Translations under genes and position numbers: made by a program | Part shown: positions 42,903-51,314 of the stretch, one piece after another | Layout of the letters: every line of letters begins with the position of its first letter | How positions within the stretch are numbered: position 1 is the stretch's first letter | DNA from: Planctomycetota bacterium | GTDB taxonomy: Bacteria; Planctomycetota; JAJSAM01; JAJVHW01 | DNA: 64,000 nt | Direction of reading: 5' to 3' | NCBI GenBank assembly: GCA_021776825.1 | Contig: JAJFFG010000038.1 | Coordinates: 62,001-126,000, forward strand | Notes under the pieces: model-generated | Seen by the model: only the letters and a program-made list of their open reading frames with translations | Database searches by the model: none | What the model was told of the DNA's origin: nothing

Positions 42903-44009
42903 ATGCTCGCCTTCCGCAACCTGCTACGCCGTCGGATCCGCACGTTGCTGACGGTGACGGGCGTGGCCATCGGCGTGTCGATCGTGGTCGCGCTCTCGGC
43001 CATCGCGCGGGGGTTCCGGACGCAGGTGAACGACCTGTTCTCGAGCGGGCGCGCGCATCTGATCCTCAGCCGGAAGGACGCCGCCGACCCGATCCTCTCG
43101 TACCTGCCGGAGAGTCTCCTCGGCGAGCTCCGCGCGCGCGACGAGATCGCCGCCGTCGAGCCGGTCGTCCTCGGGGCGACGCAGGTGCCGCCACTCGCCG
43201 TGTTCATCTTCTTCGGGACGACGCGCGACAGCCCGTTCCTGGAGCAGATTCGCGTTGTGGAGGGCGAGGGGCTGTTCGCGACTCCCGGCACCGACCGCGT
43301 CTGCCTGGGTGCTCGCGCGGCTCGCAACCTGGGCCGCGAGGTCGGCGACACGCTGCCGCTGGGGGGGCGAGAGTTGACCGTCGTGGGACTCTTCGAGTCC
43401 GCGACGCCGCTCATCGACGCCGGAGCGCTTCTCTCGCTCGGCGATGCGCAGGAGCTCGCCGGGCTGGAGCAGAAGATCACGTCGGCTCTCGTGCAACTCC
43501 GCGACTCCAACCGCGATGCGTTGGTCCGAGCTGAGCAGGAGCTCGAGGCTGACTACCCGGAGATCGAGGCGACGCCCCCGAGCGAGTGGGCGGCTGCGTT
43601 CGACGAGTTCGACCTGGCCGAGCAGACGGCGACGGTCTTCACCATCCTGGCCATCTGCATCGGCGGGATCAGCGTGATGAACACCATGCTGATGAGCGTG
43701 TTCGAGCGGACGCGCGAGATCGGCATCCTGCAAGCCATCGGCTGGAGCCGTTGGATGGTGGTCCGTCAGGTGCTCGCCGAAGCGCTGCTGGTCGCGACCG
43801 TCGGTACGCCCCTCGGCATCGCGCTCGGGGTCGGCATCGTCGAGCTGATCGGCTCGTTCCAGCAGTTCTCGTGGGTCGCCGGTCACTACGACACGACGGT
43901 GTTCCTCCAGGGGATCGCCGTGGGGTTCGGGATGGGTGTCGTCGGGTCCATCTACCCGGCCTGGCGCGCCGTCGGCATCACGCCCATCGAGGCGCTGCGG
44001 TACGAATGA
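42903..44009 (+). CDS. MacB/FtsX-type ABC transporter permease
   Basis: 368 aa. N-terminal TM FRNLLRRRIRTLLTVTGVAIGVSIVVALSAIA, then a roughly 210-aa periplasmic MacB_PCD domain (QVNDLFSSGRAHLILSRKD; VVLGATQVPP; GRELTVVGLFES). Three C-terminal TM helices of the FtsX domain follow (VFTILAICIGGISVMNTMLMSVFERTREIGILQAIGWS; LLVATVGTPLGIALGVGIV; GVVGSIYPAWRA). It ends with the usual [11 protein letters not shown]. The ATPase gene overlaps its stop by four bases. Such systems export peptides or lipoproteins or transmit mechanical force across the membrane; no membrane-fusion partner gene is next to it. Confidence 0.92.
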   Translation: MLAFRNLLRRRIRTLLTVTGVAIGVSIVVALSAIARGFRTQVNDLFSSGRAHLILSRKDAADPILSYLPESLLGELRARDEIAAVEPVVLGATQVPPLAVFIFFGTTRDSPFLEQIRVVEGEGLFATPGTDRVCLGARAARNLGREVGDTLPLGGRELTVVGLFESATPLIDAGALLSLGDAQELAGLEQKITSALVQLRDSNRDALVRAEQELEADYPEIEATPPSEWAAAFDEFDLAEQTATVFTILAICIGGISVMNTMLMSVFERTREIGILQAIGWSRWMVVRQVLAEALLVATVGTPLGIALGVGIVELIGSFQQFSWVAGHYDTTVFLQGIAVGFGMGVVGSIYPAWRAVGITPIEALRYE

Positions 44010-44677
44010 GCGACGACGTCGTCCTGCGGATCGAGGGGCTGCGCAAGACCTACGAGACGGGTCGCGTGCGAGCGCTCGACGGAATCGATCTCGTCCTTCG
44101 ACGCGGTGAGTTCGTGAGCATCGTCGGGCCATCGGGCAGCGGCAAGAGCACACTCCTTCACGTGCTCGGAGCACTCGATCGGCCGGACGAGGGGAGCGTG
44201 TGGCTGGGCGGCCAGGATCTCGTGACCGCCGAGCGACTCGACCGCGTTCGCGCACGCTCGATCGGGTTCGTGTTCCAGCTCCACAACCTCGTTCCGACGC
44301 TGACGGCCGTGGAGAACGTGGAGCTGCCGCTGTACGCGCTGGACGTGTCGCGGGCGGAGCGACGGCGACGGGCCGAGGAGCTCCTCGTCGCGGTCGGGCT
44401 GTCCGAGCGTCTGCACCATCGACCGAGTCAGATGTCCGGAGGGCAGCGGCAGCGCGTCGCCATCGCGCGCGCCCTCGTCAACCAGCCGGAGTTGGTCCTC
44501 GCGGACGAGCCGACGGGAGACCTCGACCAGGAGACCGGACGTCACGTGCTCGAGCTCCTCGAGCGGCTCCGAGAGGAGCGCGGGCTGACGCTCGTGCTCG
44601 TCACGCACGACATGGCGGTCGCGGAGCGCGCCGATCGCACGATCCGCCTGATCGACGGCCGCATCGCGTCGTCCTGA
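44006..44677 (+). CDS. ABC transporter ATP-binding protein (LolD/MacB type)
   Basis: 223 aa; the ATG overlaps the permease stop as ATGA. The track's longer version from 43586 is a shadow. Walker [10 protein letters not shown] (about 40), Q-loop [18 protein letters not shown], signature [32 protein letters not shown] and H-loop LVTHD. The [14 protein letters not shown]-type sequence and the DEPTGDLD ending place it with LolD/MacB/FtsE ATPases. It energises the permease immediately upstream. Confidence 0.95.
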   Translation: MSDDVVLRIEGLRKTYETGRVRALDGIDLVLRRGEFVSIVGPSGSGKSTLLHVLGALDRPDEGSVWLGGQDLVTAERLDRVRARSIGFVFQLHNLVPTLTAVENVELPLYALDVSRAERRRRAEELLVAVGLSERLHHRPSQMSGGQRQRVAIARALVNQPELVLADEPTGDLDQETGRHVLELLERLREERGLTLVLVTHDMAVAERADRTIRLIDGRIASS

Positions 44678-44739
44678 GCGGCCGCGCGGATCGGCTCGGC
44701 CAGTGTCGACGCAGCCGGTCGCCGCAGCCAGTCGGCGCC

Positions 44740-45165
44740 TCAGTCGGCGGTCGGCGGTTCCGAAGGCACGTCATCGACCGACACGTCGTCGTCATCCGAA
44801 CCGCCTCGCCGACGGAGCCACGATCCGAGATAGCCCGCGGCGATGCACGGCACCGCGATGACGGCGACGAAGAGCAGTCCGACCGGCAGCAGGCTCGGGT
44901 CGTTCTCGCCCTGCTCGGGGATCGCGCGACCGAGTAGCGCAACCATCTGCGCCGCGACCATCACGGAGCCCCAGACCCAGGGGCTCTCCGGGCCGATCGT
45001 CCCCGCGATGAGTGATCCGACGACCATGATCGGCACGGCCATGGTCCAGAACGCGCTGTGGTCCCACACTTCGAGAGCCCCGGTGCTCTCGACCATCTCG
45101 AGCCATAGCCCGACCCCAAGCGCCGCGCACGCCAGTCCGAGCAGAACGTCCCTGAGCACTCGCAT
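44740..45165 (-). CDS. Small four-TM membrane protein
   Basis: 141 aa. Helices: VLRDVLLGLACAALGVGLWLEMV, AFWTMAVPIMVVGSLIAGTIG, WVWGSVMVAAQMVALLG and LLPVGLLFVAVIAVPCIAAGYLGSWL, followed by an acidic tail (SDDDDVSVDDVPSEPPTAD). No family recognised. It is convergent with the ABC ATPase gene. Confidence 0.7.
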   Translation of the reverse strand: MRVLRDVLLGLACAALGVGLWLEMVESTGALEVWDHSAFWTMAVPIMVVGSLIAGTIGPESPWVWGSVMVAAQMVALLGRAIPEQGENDPSLLPVGLLFVAVIAVPCIAAGYLGSWLRRRGGSDDDDVSVDDVPSEPPTAD

Positions 45166-45306
45166 CGTTCACGCAGGCTACCGCGTGCGGACGACGCCAC
45201 GCCGGGCTGGCAAGGAGCCAGCGTCGGCCTTCGTAGTCGAGAGAACGCGGCGAGTAGAGTGAACACCGCGCCCAGCGGCCGGTTGCACGCAGGGAGGAGT
45301 CGCCCC

Positions 45307-46506
45307 GTGGTGTACGTGCTCATCGCTGCAGTCGTGATCGTGGTCATCGCGTTTGCGTCCAAGTCCCACCACGACCACGTGAACGAGGCCTGGGGCGGCG
45401 CTGCGCGCAGCCTGGGGCTCGTCCTGAGACCGGCCGGGTGGGCGACACAGCCCCGACTCTCGGGCGCCACGGCGGGCTTGGAGGTCGTCGTCGACATCGA
45501 GGATCAGGGCGTCGGCAGGAACCGCAGAGGCTCCACTCGCTTTCGCGTGAACTACCCGTCTCTACAACTGGGCCTGCACGTGACGCGCGAGGGGCTTCTG
45601 ACGAACGTCGGCCGCGCCTTCGGCAAGACCGAGTTCCGCGTCGGAGATCGCCCGTTCGACGACGTCGCGTTCGTCAAGGGGCGCGACGCGAGCGAGGTGC
45701 GCGCGTTCCTCACACCAGATCGCCGCGTGCGCATCCTGCGCGCCCTGCAGACCTACGACTCCTGCGAGATTCGAGACACGCACGTGATCTGCACGCGGGC
45801 CGGCACGGTGAGCGACTCCGGCGTGCTCCGCGCGACGATCCAGGCTCTGCTTCGGCTCGCGGGCGAGCTGAGCGACGACCGGCGGCCGGCGGAGGCGCCC
45901 TCGAAGGTGGATCGAGCACGCGTGCTCGCGGAGGTGATCGACCAGATGGCCGCGGCGAAGCCCGACGAGCCGCCCGAGGCCGAGACTCCCGCCGAGCCAG
46001 ACCCGATCCCCGACCCAGCTCTCGCCCCGACGCCGGAGCCTGTCCCCGCGCCCGCTGCACCGGCTGAGGAGCCTCCTTCGCGACTGCCTCTTCCGCCACT
46101 GGCCGACCCGGCTCCGGCGCGCGACGCGCGAGAGACTGCCGAGGCCCTCTTCGGCGGCGACGGCTTCCTCACCGACGTCAAAGCGCGCTTCGAGTCCAAC
46201 TACCTCGACCGTGAGGTCCGCTGGCAGGGGCGCCTGAAGACGGCGCAGCGGTTCTCGTTCGACATGGTGTTCCCGGGAACCGACGGGGTCCGCGCCGTTC
46301 TCACGATCGCCCGACTCCGGACCGGCGGCTACGGCGAGCAGGAGATCCAGGCGGTCGTGCACGTACCGGCGGAGACGCGGGAGACCCTCGCCTCACAGAT
46401 CGACGCGGACGTGATCGTCACCGGACGTCTCGTTGCGGTGGATCCGTTCCTGCGCTCGGTGTTCGTCGACGACGGCGCAGTCGAGTTATCGATCCGGGCT
46501 AGTTGA
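45307..46506 (+). CDS. Membrane-anchored protein with a proline-rich linker and possible OB-like C-terminus
   Basis: 399 aa from the GTG at 45307, chosen because GGGAGGAG lies seven bases upstream; the track start at 45259 is before that site. Anchor VYVLIAAVVIVVIAFAS. The first domain (residues about 20-190) is mixed alpha/beta (RLSGATAGLEVVVDIEDQGVG, VRAFLTPDRRVRILRAL). A long Pro/Glu/Ala linker (PEAETPAEPDPIPDPALAPTPEPVPAPA) leads to a beta-rich C-terminal domain (VRWQGRLKTAQRFSFDMVF, DVIVTGRLVAVDPFLRSVFVDDGAVEL) that looks like an OB fold. Function unknown. It overlaps the next minus-strand gene by eight bases at the 3' end. Confidence 0.68.
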   Translation: MVYVLIAAVVIVVIAFASKSHHDHVNEAWGGAARSLGLVLRPAGWATQPRLSGATAGLEVVVDIEDQGVGRNRRGSTRFRVNYPSLQLGLHVTREGLLTNVGRAFGKTEFRVGDRPFDDVAFVKGRDASEVRAFLTPDRRVRILRALQTYDSCEIRDTHVICTRAGTVSDSGVLRATIQALLRLAGELSDDRRPAEAPSKVDRARVLAEVIDQMAAAKPDEPPEAETPAEPDPIPDPALAPTPEPVPAPAAPAEEPPSRLPLPPLADPAPARDARETAEALFGGDGFLTDVKARFESNYLDREVRWQGRLKTAQRFSFDMVFPGTDGVRAVLTIARLRTGGYGEQEIQAVVHVPAETRETLASQIDADVIVTGRLVAVDPFLRSVFVDDGAVELSIRAS

Positions 46507-47386
46507 GGCGCGAAAGCAGATCGGCAGCGACCTCGTTCGCCTCACCTCGGGGGCCGGCGAGGGCGATCGACGACTGCGCGGCGGTCAGCAGCGCGCGGGA
46601 CGCGAACTCCGGTCGCGTCGACGAGCACGGGACGTGCGGGAGCAGCGCGCGCGCGATGCGGTCGTGGGCCACCACCTGCGGCTCCCAGGCCACGCCCGCC
46701 TCGTAGCGGGAGAGAACGAAGATGCCGACGGGCACTCCGCCGTTGCCACGGCGTGCACCGATCTCTTCGGGGCTCCGACGGGCTGAGGTGCCATCCGGAT
46801 CACGGAGGAGCAGGCGGCGTGGGTACGGGTACACGCGTCCCTGCTCGTCCATCACGGCCCAGGTGTCCGAGTAGTAGGCGGCACCCTGACGCAGCAGCGC
46901 CGCGACCAGCGTCGTCGTTCCGCGCCAATCGTTTCCGGGCACCACGATCGCGCGCCCCTTGTAGGCCACCACGCCGGCCTCGATGAAGACGAGGTGCGGG
47001 GCGTGCGTCGCGACGAGAGCATCGAGATCGCGCTCGAGGATCTCGGCGAGGGCGTCGGGATGCAGGACCTGTCCGAGGAAGCGCGAATCGGCGTGGAGCT
47101 GGAGCGTCCCGTCGGCCGCAGTGGAGACCGAGTACAGACGGTCGACCGGACCTCGCGGTGCGGGTGCCGTCCCCGGCGGCAGGGCAGCGAGCAGGCGCTC
47201 GGCAACGTCGTCGGCCGCTCCGCGGATCCCGAACGTGACCCCGAATGCGCGGAAGCACGTGCCGAGATGGCGCTGACGCTCCTGACGCTGGAACTGCCGC
47301 CCGGTAACCCCATGCGACTCTCGAAGGGAACTGCGCGAGTCCTGAACGGAGCCGCGCGAATCCTGAAGCGAGTTGCTCTGGCTCAT
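46499..47386 (-). CDS. HprK-like P-loop protein with an altered P-loop
   Basis: 295 aa from the ATG at 47386. The N-terminus has three 7-residue repeats (NSLQDSR, GSVQDSR, SSLRESH). The body has the layout of HPr-kinase-like proteins: VFIEAGVVAYKGRAIVVPGNDWRGTTTLVAALLRQGAAYYSDTWAVMDEQGRVYPYPR. The expected GxxxxGKS/T is GNDWRGTTT, with the P-loop lysine replaced, yet the SD.WAV.D Walker-B-like part and the YP.P strand remain. Relatives occur near peptide-modification genes, but none is seen here. It may bind a phosphate without hydrolysis, or use an Arg (RG) instead. Confidence 0.65.
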   Translation of the reverse strand: MSQSNSLQDSRGSVQDSRSSLRESHGVTGRQFQRQERQRHLGTCFRAFGVTFGIRGAADDVAERLLAALPPGTAPAPRGPVDRLYSVSTAADGTLQLHADSRFLGQVLHPDALAEILERDLDALVATHAPHLVFIEAGVVAYKGRAIVVPGNDWRGTTTLVAALLRQGAAYYSDTWAVMDEQGRVYPYPRRLLLRDPDGTSARRSPEEIGARRGNGGVPVGIFVLSRYEAGVAWEPQVVAHDRIARALLPHVPCSSTRPEFASRALLTAAQSSIALAGPRGEANEVAADLLSRLN

Positions 47387-47503
47387 GCCGATCTCCCGAG
47401 ACGAGGCACCCCCCATCCGGGGTCCTCGGACCTATCGGAAGGCGGATGGCCTCGGCTGGAGGCGGCTCGGGGGGAGGCGAGACAGTGGGGACCAGGCGGC
47501 CCG

Positions 47504-47653
47504 GCCGGAGCCGTGTGGGCCAGAGCGGTGCGATGCGGGCCGTGTGGGCCAGAGCAGGGCGGGCCGGAGCCGTGTGGGCCAGAGGAGTGTGGGCCAGAGG
47601 AGTGTGGTCCGGGCCGTGTGGGCCAGAGCAGGGCGGGCCGGCCCCGTGTGGGC
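47504..47653. repeat. Tandem tract of GTGTGGGCCAGAG units
   Basis: Five exact copies of GTGTGGGCCAGAG plus diverged ones occur within 150 bases, in two spacings (about 16 and 29 bases) and often preceded by GGAGCC or GGGCC. ORFs run through it in several frames on both strands and begin or end in flanking junk, so I treat it as non-coding. The surrounding gap (47387-47840) shows no gene. Confidence 0.75.
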
Positions 47654-47840
47654 GCGCGGCGGGAGTCCGCGCGCCCGGGGAGGTCGGGGAGAGCCTGACG
47701 GCCCGCCCCGTGTCGGCGACGGCCTGGCGGCGTCCTCCGACAACGGGAGCCTAGGACGTGGACCTTGCAACTTCCTGAACCGGGGTCGCGATGGTCGCAG
47801 ATTCGGTCCGACTCCCCAGTCAGTACGGCATCCCCGCCTT

Positions 47841-47960
47841 CCGGACTCCGAACGAGGGCCGCGGAGTTCGCACGAAGGCCGCAGATTCCGCGCGAAGTCC
47901 CCGGATTCCGCACGAAGTCCCCGGATTCCGCACCGGGGCCCCGGATTCGCAACAAGGGAC
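47841..47960 (+). repeat. Six tandem 20-bp units (CCGGATTCCGCACGAAGTCC type)
   Basis: Units fall in exact 20-base register from 47841 to 47960. The first three are diverged (CCGGACTCCGAACGAGGGCC, GCGGAGTTCGCACGAAGGCC, GCAGATTCCGCGCGAAGTCC), the fourth is CCGGATTCCGCACGAAGTCC, then two more diverged. A unit length not divisible by three argues against a coding repeat. It ends 70-85 bases before the likely start of the PEGA/toroid gene, so it may be a promoter-proximal binding array. Confidence 0.82.
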
Positions 47961-48045
47961 ACTGTGCGGCGACCATATACGGACGGTCGGGTCCACCTCC
48001 GTGGCCTGGCTGGAGAGAGAGACCGAACTGGTGCGACGTTTCGTG

Positions 48046-50472
48046 ATGACGAGGCGCGAAGGCCGAGACCGAGGTGATGCCTCCCGATGGGGGCTGGCCG
48101 CGGCGGCGCTGCTACTCGTCCTCGTCTTCGGCGTGCAGGTGCTGCACGAGGCCGGCCGGGACGCTTCCGATGGGGAGCGTGTCGTGGTGGAGCCTACGCC
48201 CCCAGCGCAGACCCCGCCGCCGCGTGAGACTCCGCGCGTCGTCCCGCGCCCCGCAGTCACGCCGGAGCCCGCGCCGACGCCCGTCGTCCGGCGGCCGCTC
48301 CGCACGGACACGAGTCTGCGCGTGACGAGCACTCCGTCGGACGCACGCGTCGTAGTCGACAACGTCGAGCGCGGCCGGACTCCGATCCTCCTCGAAGGCC
48401 TCTCCCGAGGGCGACACCGGGTGCGCGTCGAGCTCGATCGCTTCGAGGTGCTCGTAGCCACCGTCGAGACGCGACCGCGCGAGGTGACGGGTCACGACGT
48501 CCGACTGGACCGTTCGCGAGGCATGCTCCTCGTCGAGCGCGGCCCCGCGGGGGCGCGCCTCGTGCTGCAGCCTCGACGCGACGCAGACCGCACCTACGAG
48601 TTCACGCTGGACGGGTTCGGCGCTCTCCCGGCCACAGAGATCGAGACCGGCACGTACGACGTGCAGGCCATCCGACCGGGCTTCGACGTCGCAGCAACGG
48701 CCGTGCGCATCGCTGCAGGCTCGCGTGAGCAGATCTCGTTGAGGACGACGCAGCGTTCCGGCAGCTTCGCGATCGACTCGCGGCCCCGCGGCGCTCGCGT
48801 CAGCGTGAATGGCCGCGAGATCGGTACGACCCCGATCCAATCGGCTCCCATCGCCGCCGGCTCGCACGAGATCGCGCTCGCGCTGAACGAGCACGAGGGT
48901 CAGTCGCTCGAGATGACCGTCCGCGGCGACGAGCTCCGCTCTCTCGGTGTGATCCACTTGACTCCGTGGCCGGAGGTCTCGCGCGCCGGATTGCCGCCGG
49001 AGACGGTCGTCACCATCGACGGAGTCCCACTGACGCGAGCGCGCAGGCTGCGCCCGGGAACGTACGCAGTGGAGCTGACCCGTCCTGGATACGTGACGCA
49101 GCGCCGGGAGCTCTCGTCACGGCTCGGCGAGCCGTTCGACATCACCGGCGAGGCCTGGGTCTCGGTCAAGGCCCGCCTCGACATCGGAACGCTTCCTGAA
49201 GGCGTGACGGCCAAGGTGAATGGACGCCCCGTCGAGGGCGTGCTGACCTACGACGATGCCGAGGACGTGGTGGTCGTCCTCTCGCTCGCCGGCCACGAGT
49301 CTCAGGAGCACGAGCTGCTCGTGACGCCCGGTCGGACCATCGTGCTGCAACCCCGCGAGTTCAAGAAGCCCTCCGGGCTGCTGACGCAACGGCGCGACGC
49401 GCGGAGTAAGAGCTCCGTCGAGGAGGCCGTCGGCGCCGCCCTTGCATGGCTCTCGCGGCACCAGGACGAGGGCGGTGAGTGGGACAACGACACGTTCGAC
49501 GCACGCTGCCAGGACGCACAGTGCGCGGGTCCCGGCGACGCCGGCTACGGTCCAGGCGTCAGCGCGCTCGCCGTGCTCGCGTTCCAGGCCGACGGACACT
49601 CCCATCGTCTCGGCGCGCACCGCGAGGCAGTCCAGAACGGGCTCCTCTACCTGCGGACCATTCAGGACGACGAGGGTTGCTTCGGCCCGCGAAGCTCGCG
49701 TCGCTTCCTCTACAACCACGCCGCGGGAACACTCGCCGTGGCCGACGCCTACGCGCTGACGCGCGGCAAGCTCCTCGAAGACAGCACGCGCCGCGCGGTC
49801 GGGTTCATCGAGCGGGCGCAGAGCCCGTACCTCGGCTGGCGCTACGGCCTGGCCGACGGCGAGAGCGACACGTCGTCGACCGCATGGATGACCACCGCGC
49901 TCCGCGCCGCCGCGGATGCGGGCATCGAGGTGTCACCACGGTCCTTCAGCAGCGCCTTGACGTGGATCGACCGCATGACCGAGCCAGAATTCGGTCGCGT
50001 CGGTTACCGGGAGCGTGGCGGGCCGCCGTTCCGCGAGCAGGCCGTGATCGAGAGGTTCCCCGCCGATCGCACGGAGCCGCTCACGGCTGCCGCCGTCCTC
50101 GCGCGCCTCGCCGCCGGACAGCCCCGCGATCACGACCTTGTCGAGAAGGGCGCAGCGTTGCTCGTCGCCATGCCGCCGATCTGGGACGTCGACAAGGGCA
50201 CGATCGACTTCACGTACTGGCTGCACGGTGCTGCCGCGATGCAACGGATCGGCAGCAAGGACTCGACGAAGTGGATCGACGCTGTGGAGAAGGCCCTCAC
50301 CGAGAACCAGCGCGGCACGGACGATGACGACGCGCGCGGCTCCTGGGATCCCGTCGATCCGTGGAGCCGGGCCCTCGGCCGCGTCGGCACGACCGCGCTC
50401 AACGCACTGACGCTACAGACGCGACGCCGCGCCTCGGCAGCCACGCGCGACGACGACACCGCCAAGCGTTAG
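48046..50472 (+). CDS. PEGA-repeat protein with a C-terminal alpha/alpha-toroid (terpenoid-cyclase-like) domain
   Basis: 808 aa from the ATG at 48046; a GTG at 48031 is an alternative. The 47791 track start lies before the repeat array and is rejected. Membrane anchor SRWGLAAAALLLVLVFGVQVL, Pro-rich linker, then PEGA-type repeats (SLRVTSTPSDARVVVDNVERGRTPILLEGL; GSFAIDSRPRGARVSVNGREIGTTPI). From about residue 450 comes a helical toroid with prenyltransferase/squalene-cyclase-like repeats (AVGAALAWLSRHQDEGGEWD, VQNGLLYLRTIQDDEGCFGP, AVGFIERAQSPYLGWRYG, WMTTALRAAADAGI). No cyclase DDxxD or DXDD motif is evident. Such toroids in planctomycetes are usually exported and uncharacterised. The stop is 33 bases before apaH. 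Confidence 0.82.
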   Translation: MTRREGRDRGDASRWGLAAAALLLVLVFGVQVLHEAGRDASDGERVVVEPTPPAQTPPPRETPRVVPRPAVTPEPAPTPVVRRPLRTDTSLRVTSTPSDARVVVDNVERGRTPILLEGLSRGRHRVRVELDRFEVLVATVETRPREVTGHDVRLDRSRGMLLVERGPAGARLVLQPRRDADRTYEFTLDGFGALPATEIETGTYDVQAIRPGFDVAATAVRIAAGSREQISLRTTQRSGSFAIDSRPRGARVSVNGREIGTTPIQSAPIAAGSHEIALALNEHEGQSLEMTVRGDELRSLGVIHLTPWPEVSRAGLPPETVVTIDGVPLTRARRLRPGTYAVELTRPGYVTQRRELSSRLGEPFDITGEAWVSVKARLDIGTLPEGVTAKVNGRPVEGVLTYDDAEDVVVVLSLAGHESQEHELLVTPGRTIVLQPREFKKPSGLLTQRRDARSKSSVEEAVGAALAWLSRHQDEGGEWDNDTFDARCQDAQCAGPGDAGYGPGVSALAVLAFQADGHSHRLGAHREAVQNGLLYLRTIQDDEGCFGPRSSRRFLYNHAAGTLAVADAYALTRGKLLEDSTRRAVGFIERAQSPYLGWRYGLADGESDTSSTAWMTTALRAAADAGIEVSPRSFSSALTWIDRMTEPEFGRVGYRERGGPPFREQAVIERFPADRTEPLTAAAVLARLAAGQPRDHDLVEKGAALLVAMPPIWDVDKGTIDFTYWLHGAAAMQRIGSKDSTKWIDAVEKALTENQRGTDDDDARGSWDPVDPWSRALGRVGTTALNALTLQTRRRASAATRDDDTAKR

Positions 50473-50505
50473 CCCGGCGTCCTGCCTGACGTGTAGTGTC
50501 ATCCC

Positions 50506-51309
50506 GTGGCGACGTATGCAATCGGCGACGTCCAGGGCTGCTACGACGAGCTACGACGGCTCGTCGACTGCATCGACTTCGACCCAGCGGCCGACACGCT
50601 CTGGTTCGTCGGCGATCTGGTGAATCGAGGCCCGCGATCCCTGCGCGTGCTGCGCTTCGTGCGCGACCTCGGTGACGCCGCCGTCACGGTGCTCGGCAAC
50701 CACGACCTGCACCTGTTGATGCTCGCGTGGGGCATCCGACGCCTGCGCTCGAAGGACACCGTTAGCGACGTCCTGAAGGCATCGGACCGGGACGAGCTGA
50801 TCGCGTGGCTGCGAACGCGCCCGCTCGTCCATCGTCACCAGGGGCACCTGCTGGTGCATGCCGGGCTCGACCCGCTGTGGACCGCGGCCGAGGCGTCGTC
50901 CCTGGCGCGCGAGATCGAAGCCGAGCTCCAGAGCGACGACGCCACGCGCCTGCTTCGTCGCTACCGCAACGGGCACTGGAAGTCGTGGAGCGCGACGCGC
51001 GGCAACCGCAATCGCCGCGCGACCGCGCTCCGCACATTGACGCGCATCCGCTGCACCACCCAGTCCGGCCGACTCGATACCGATCACGTCGCCGGTCCCG
51101 ACTCCGCGCCGCGCGGAAGCGGGCCGTGGTACCAGGCAAAGGGACGCCGCAGCCGTCGCACGACGATCGTGTTCGGCCACTGGTCGTCGCTCGGACTGCG
51201 CGTCGAGAGGAACCTCATCGCACTCGACACTGGGTGCGTCTGGGGCCGGGCCCTCACGGCGATCCGTCTCGAGGATCGGCAGATCATCCAGGTGACGCCG
51301 GGTAGGTAG
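50506..51309 (+). CDS. apaH: Symmetrical bis(5'-nucleosyl)-tetraphosphatase
   Basis: 267 aa with a GTG start. It hydrolyses Ap4A and, in known ApaH enzymes, removes Np4 caps from RNA. Metallophosphoesterase motifs are in order: GDVQGCYDEL at the N-terminus, WFVGDLVNRGPRSL, VLGNHDLHLLMLAWG, LLVHAGLDPLWTAAEA and FGHWSSLGL. The later part YRNGHWKSWSA is a family-specific helix region, although this copy is slightly shorter there. Cytoplasmic. It is probably co-transcribed with the PEGA/toroid gene only by proximity. Confidence 0.93.
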   Translation: MATYAIGDVQGCYDELRRLVDCIDFDPAADTLWFVGDLVNRGPRSLRVLRFVRDLGDAAVTVLGNHDLHLLMLAWGIRRLRSKDTVSDVLKASDRDELIAWLRTRPLVHRHQGHLLVHAGLDPLWTAAEASSLAREIEAELQSDDATRLLRRYRNGHWKSWSATRGNRNRRATALRTLTRIRCTTQSGRLDTDHVAGPDSAPRGSGPWYQAKGRRSRRTTIVFGHWSSLGLRVERNLIALDTGCVWGRALTAIRLEDRQIIQVTPGR

Positions 51310-51314
51310 CCGGG

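Noticed and set aside
47841-47960. CRISPR-like interpretation of the 20-bp repeats
   Set aside because: The units are head-to-tail with no spacers, and diverged from each other.
46994-48077. Coding ORFs through the GTGTGGGCCAGAG and 20-bp tracts (46994-47698, 47373-48077, 47383-47976)
   Set aside because: Open frames occur on both strands and in several frames at once because the repeats lack stops; no ribosome-binding sites or conserved features; the 20-bp period does not preserve frame.
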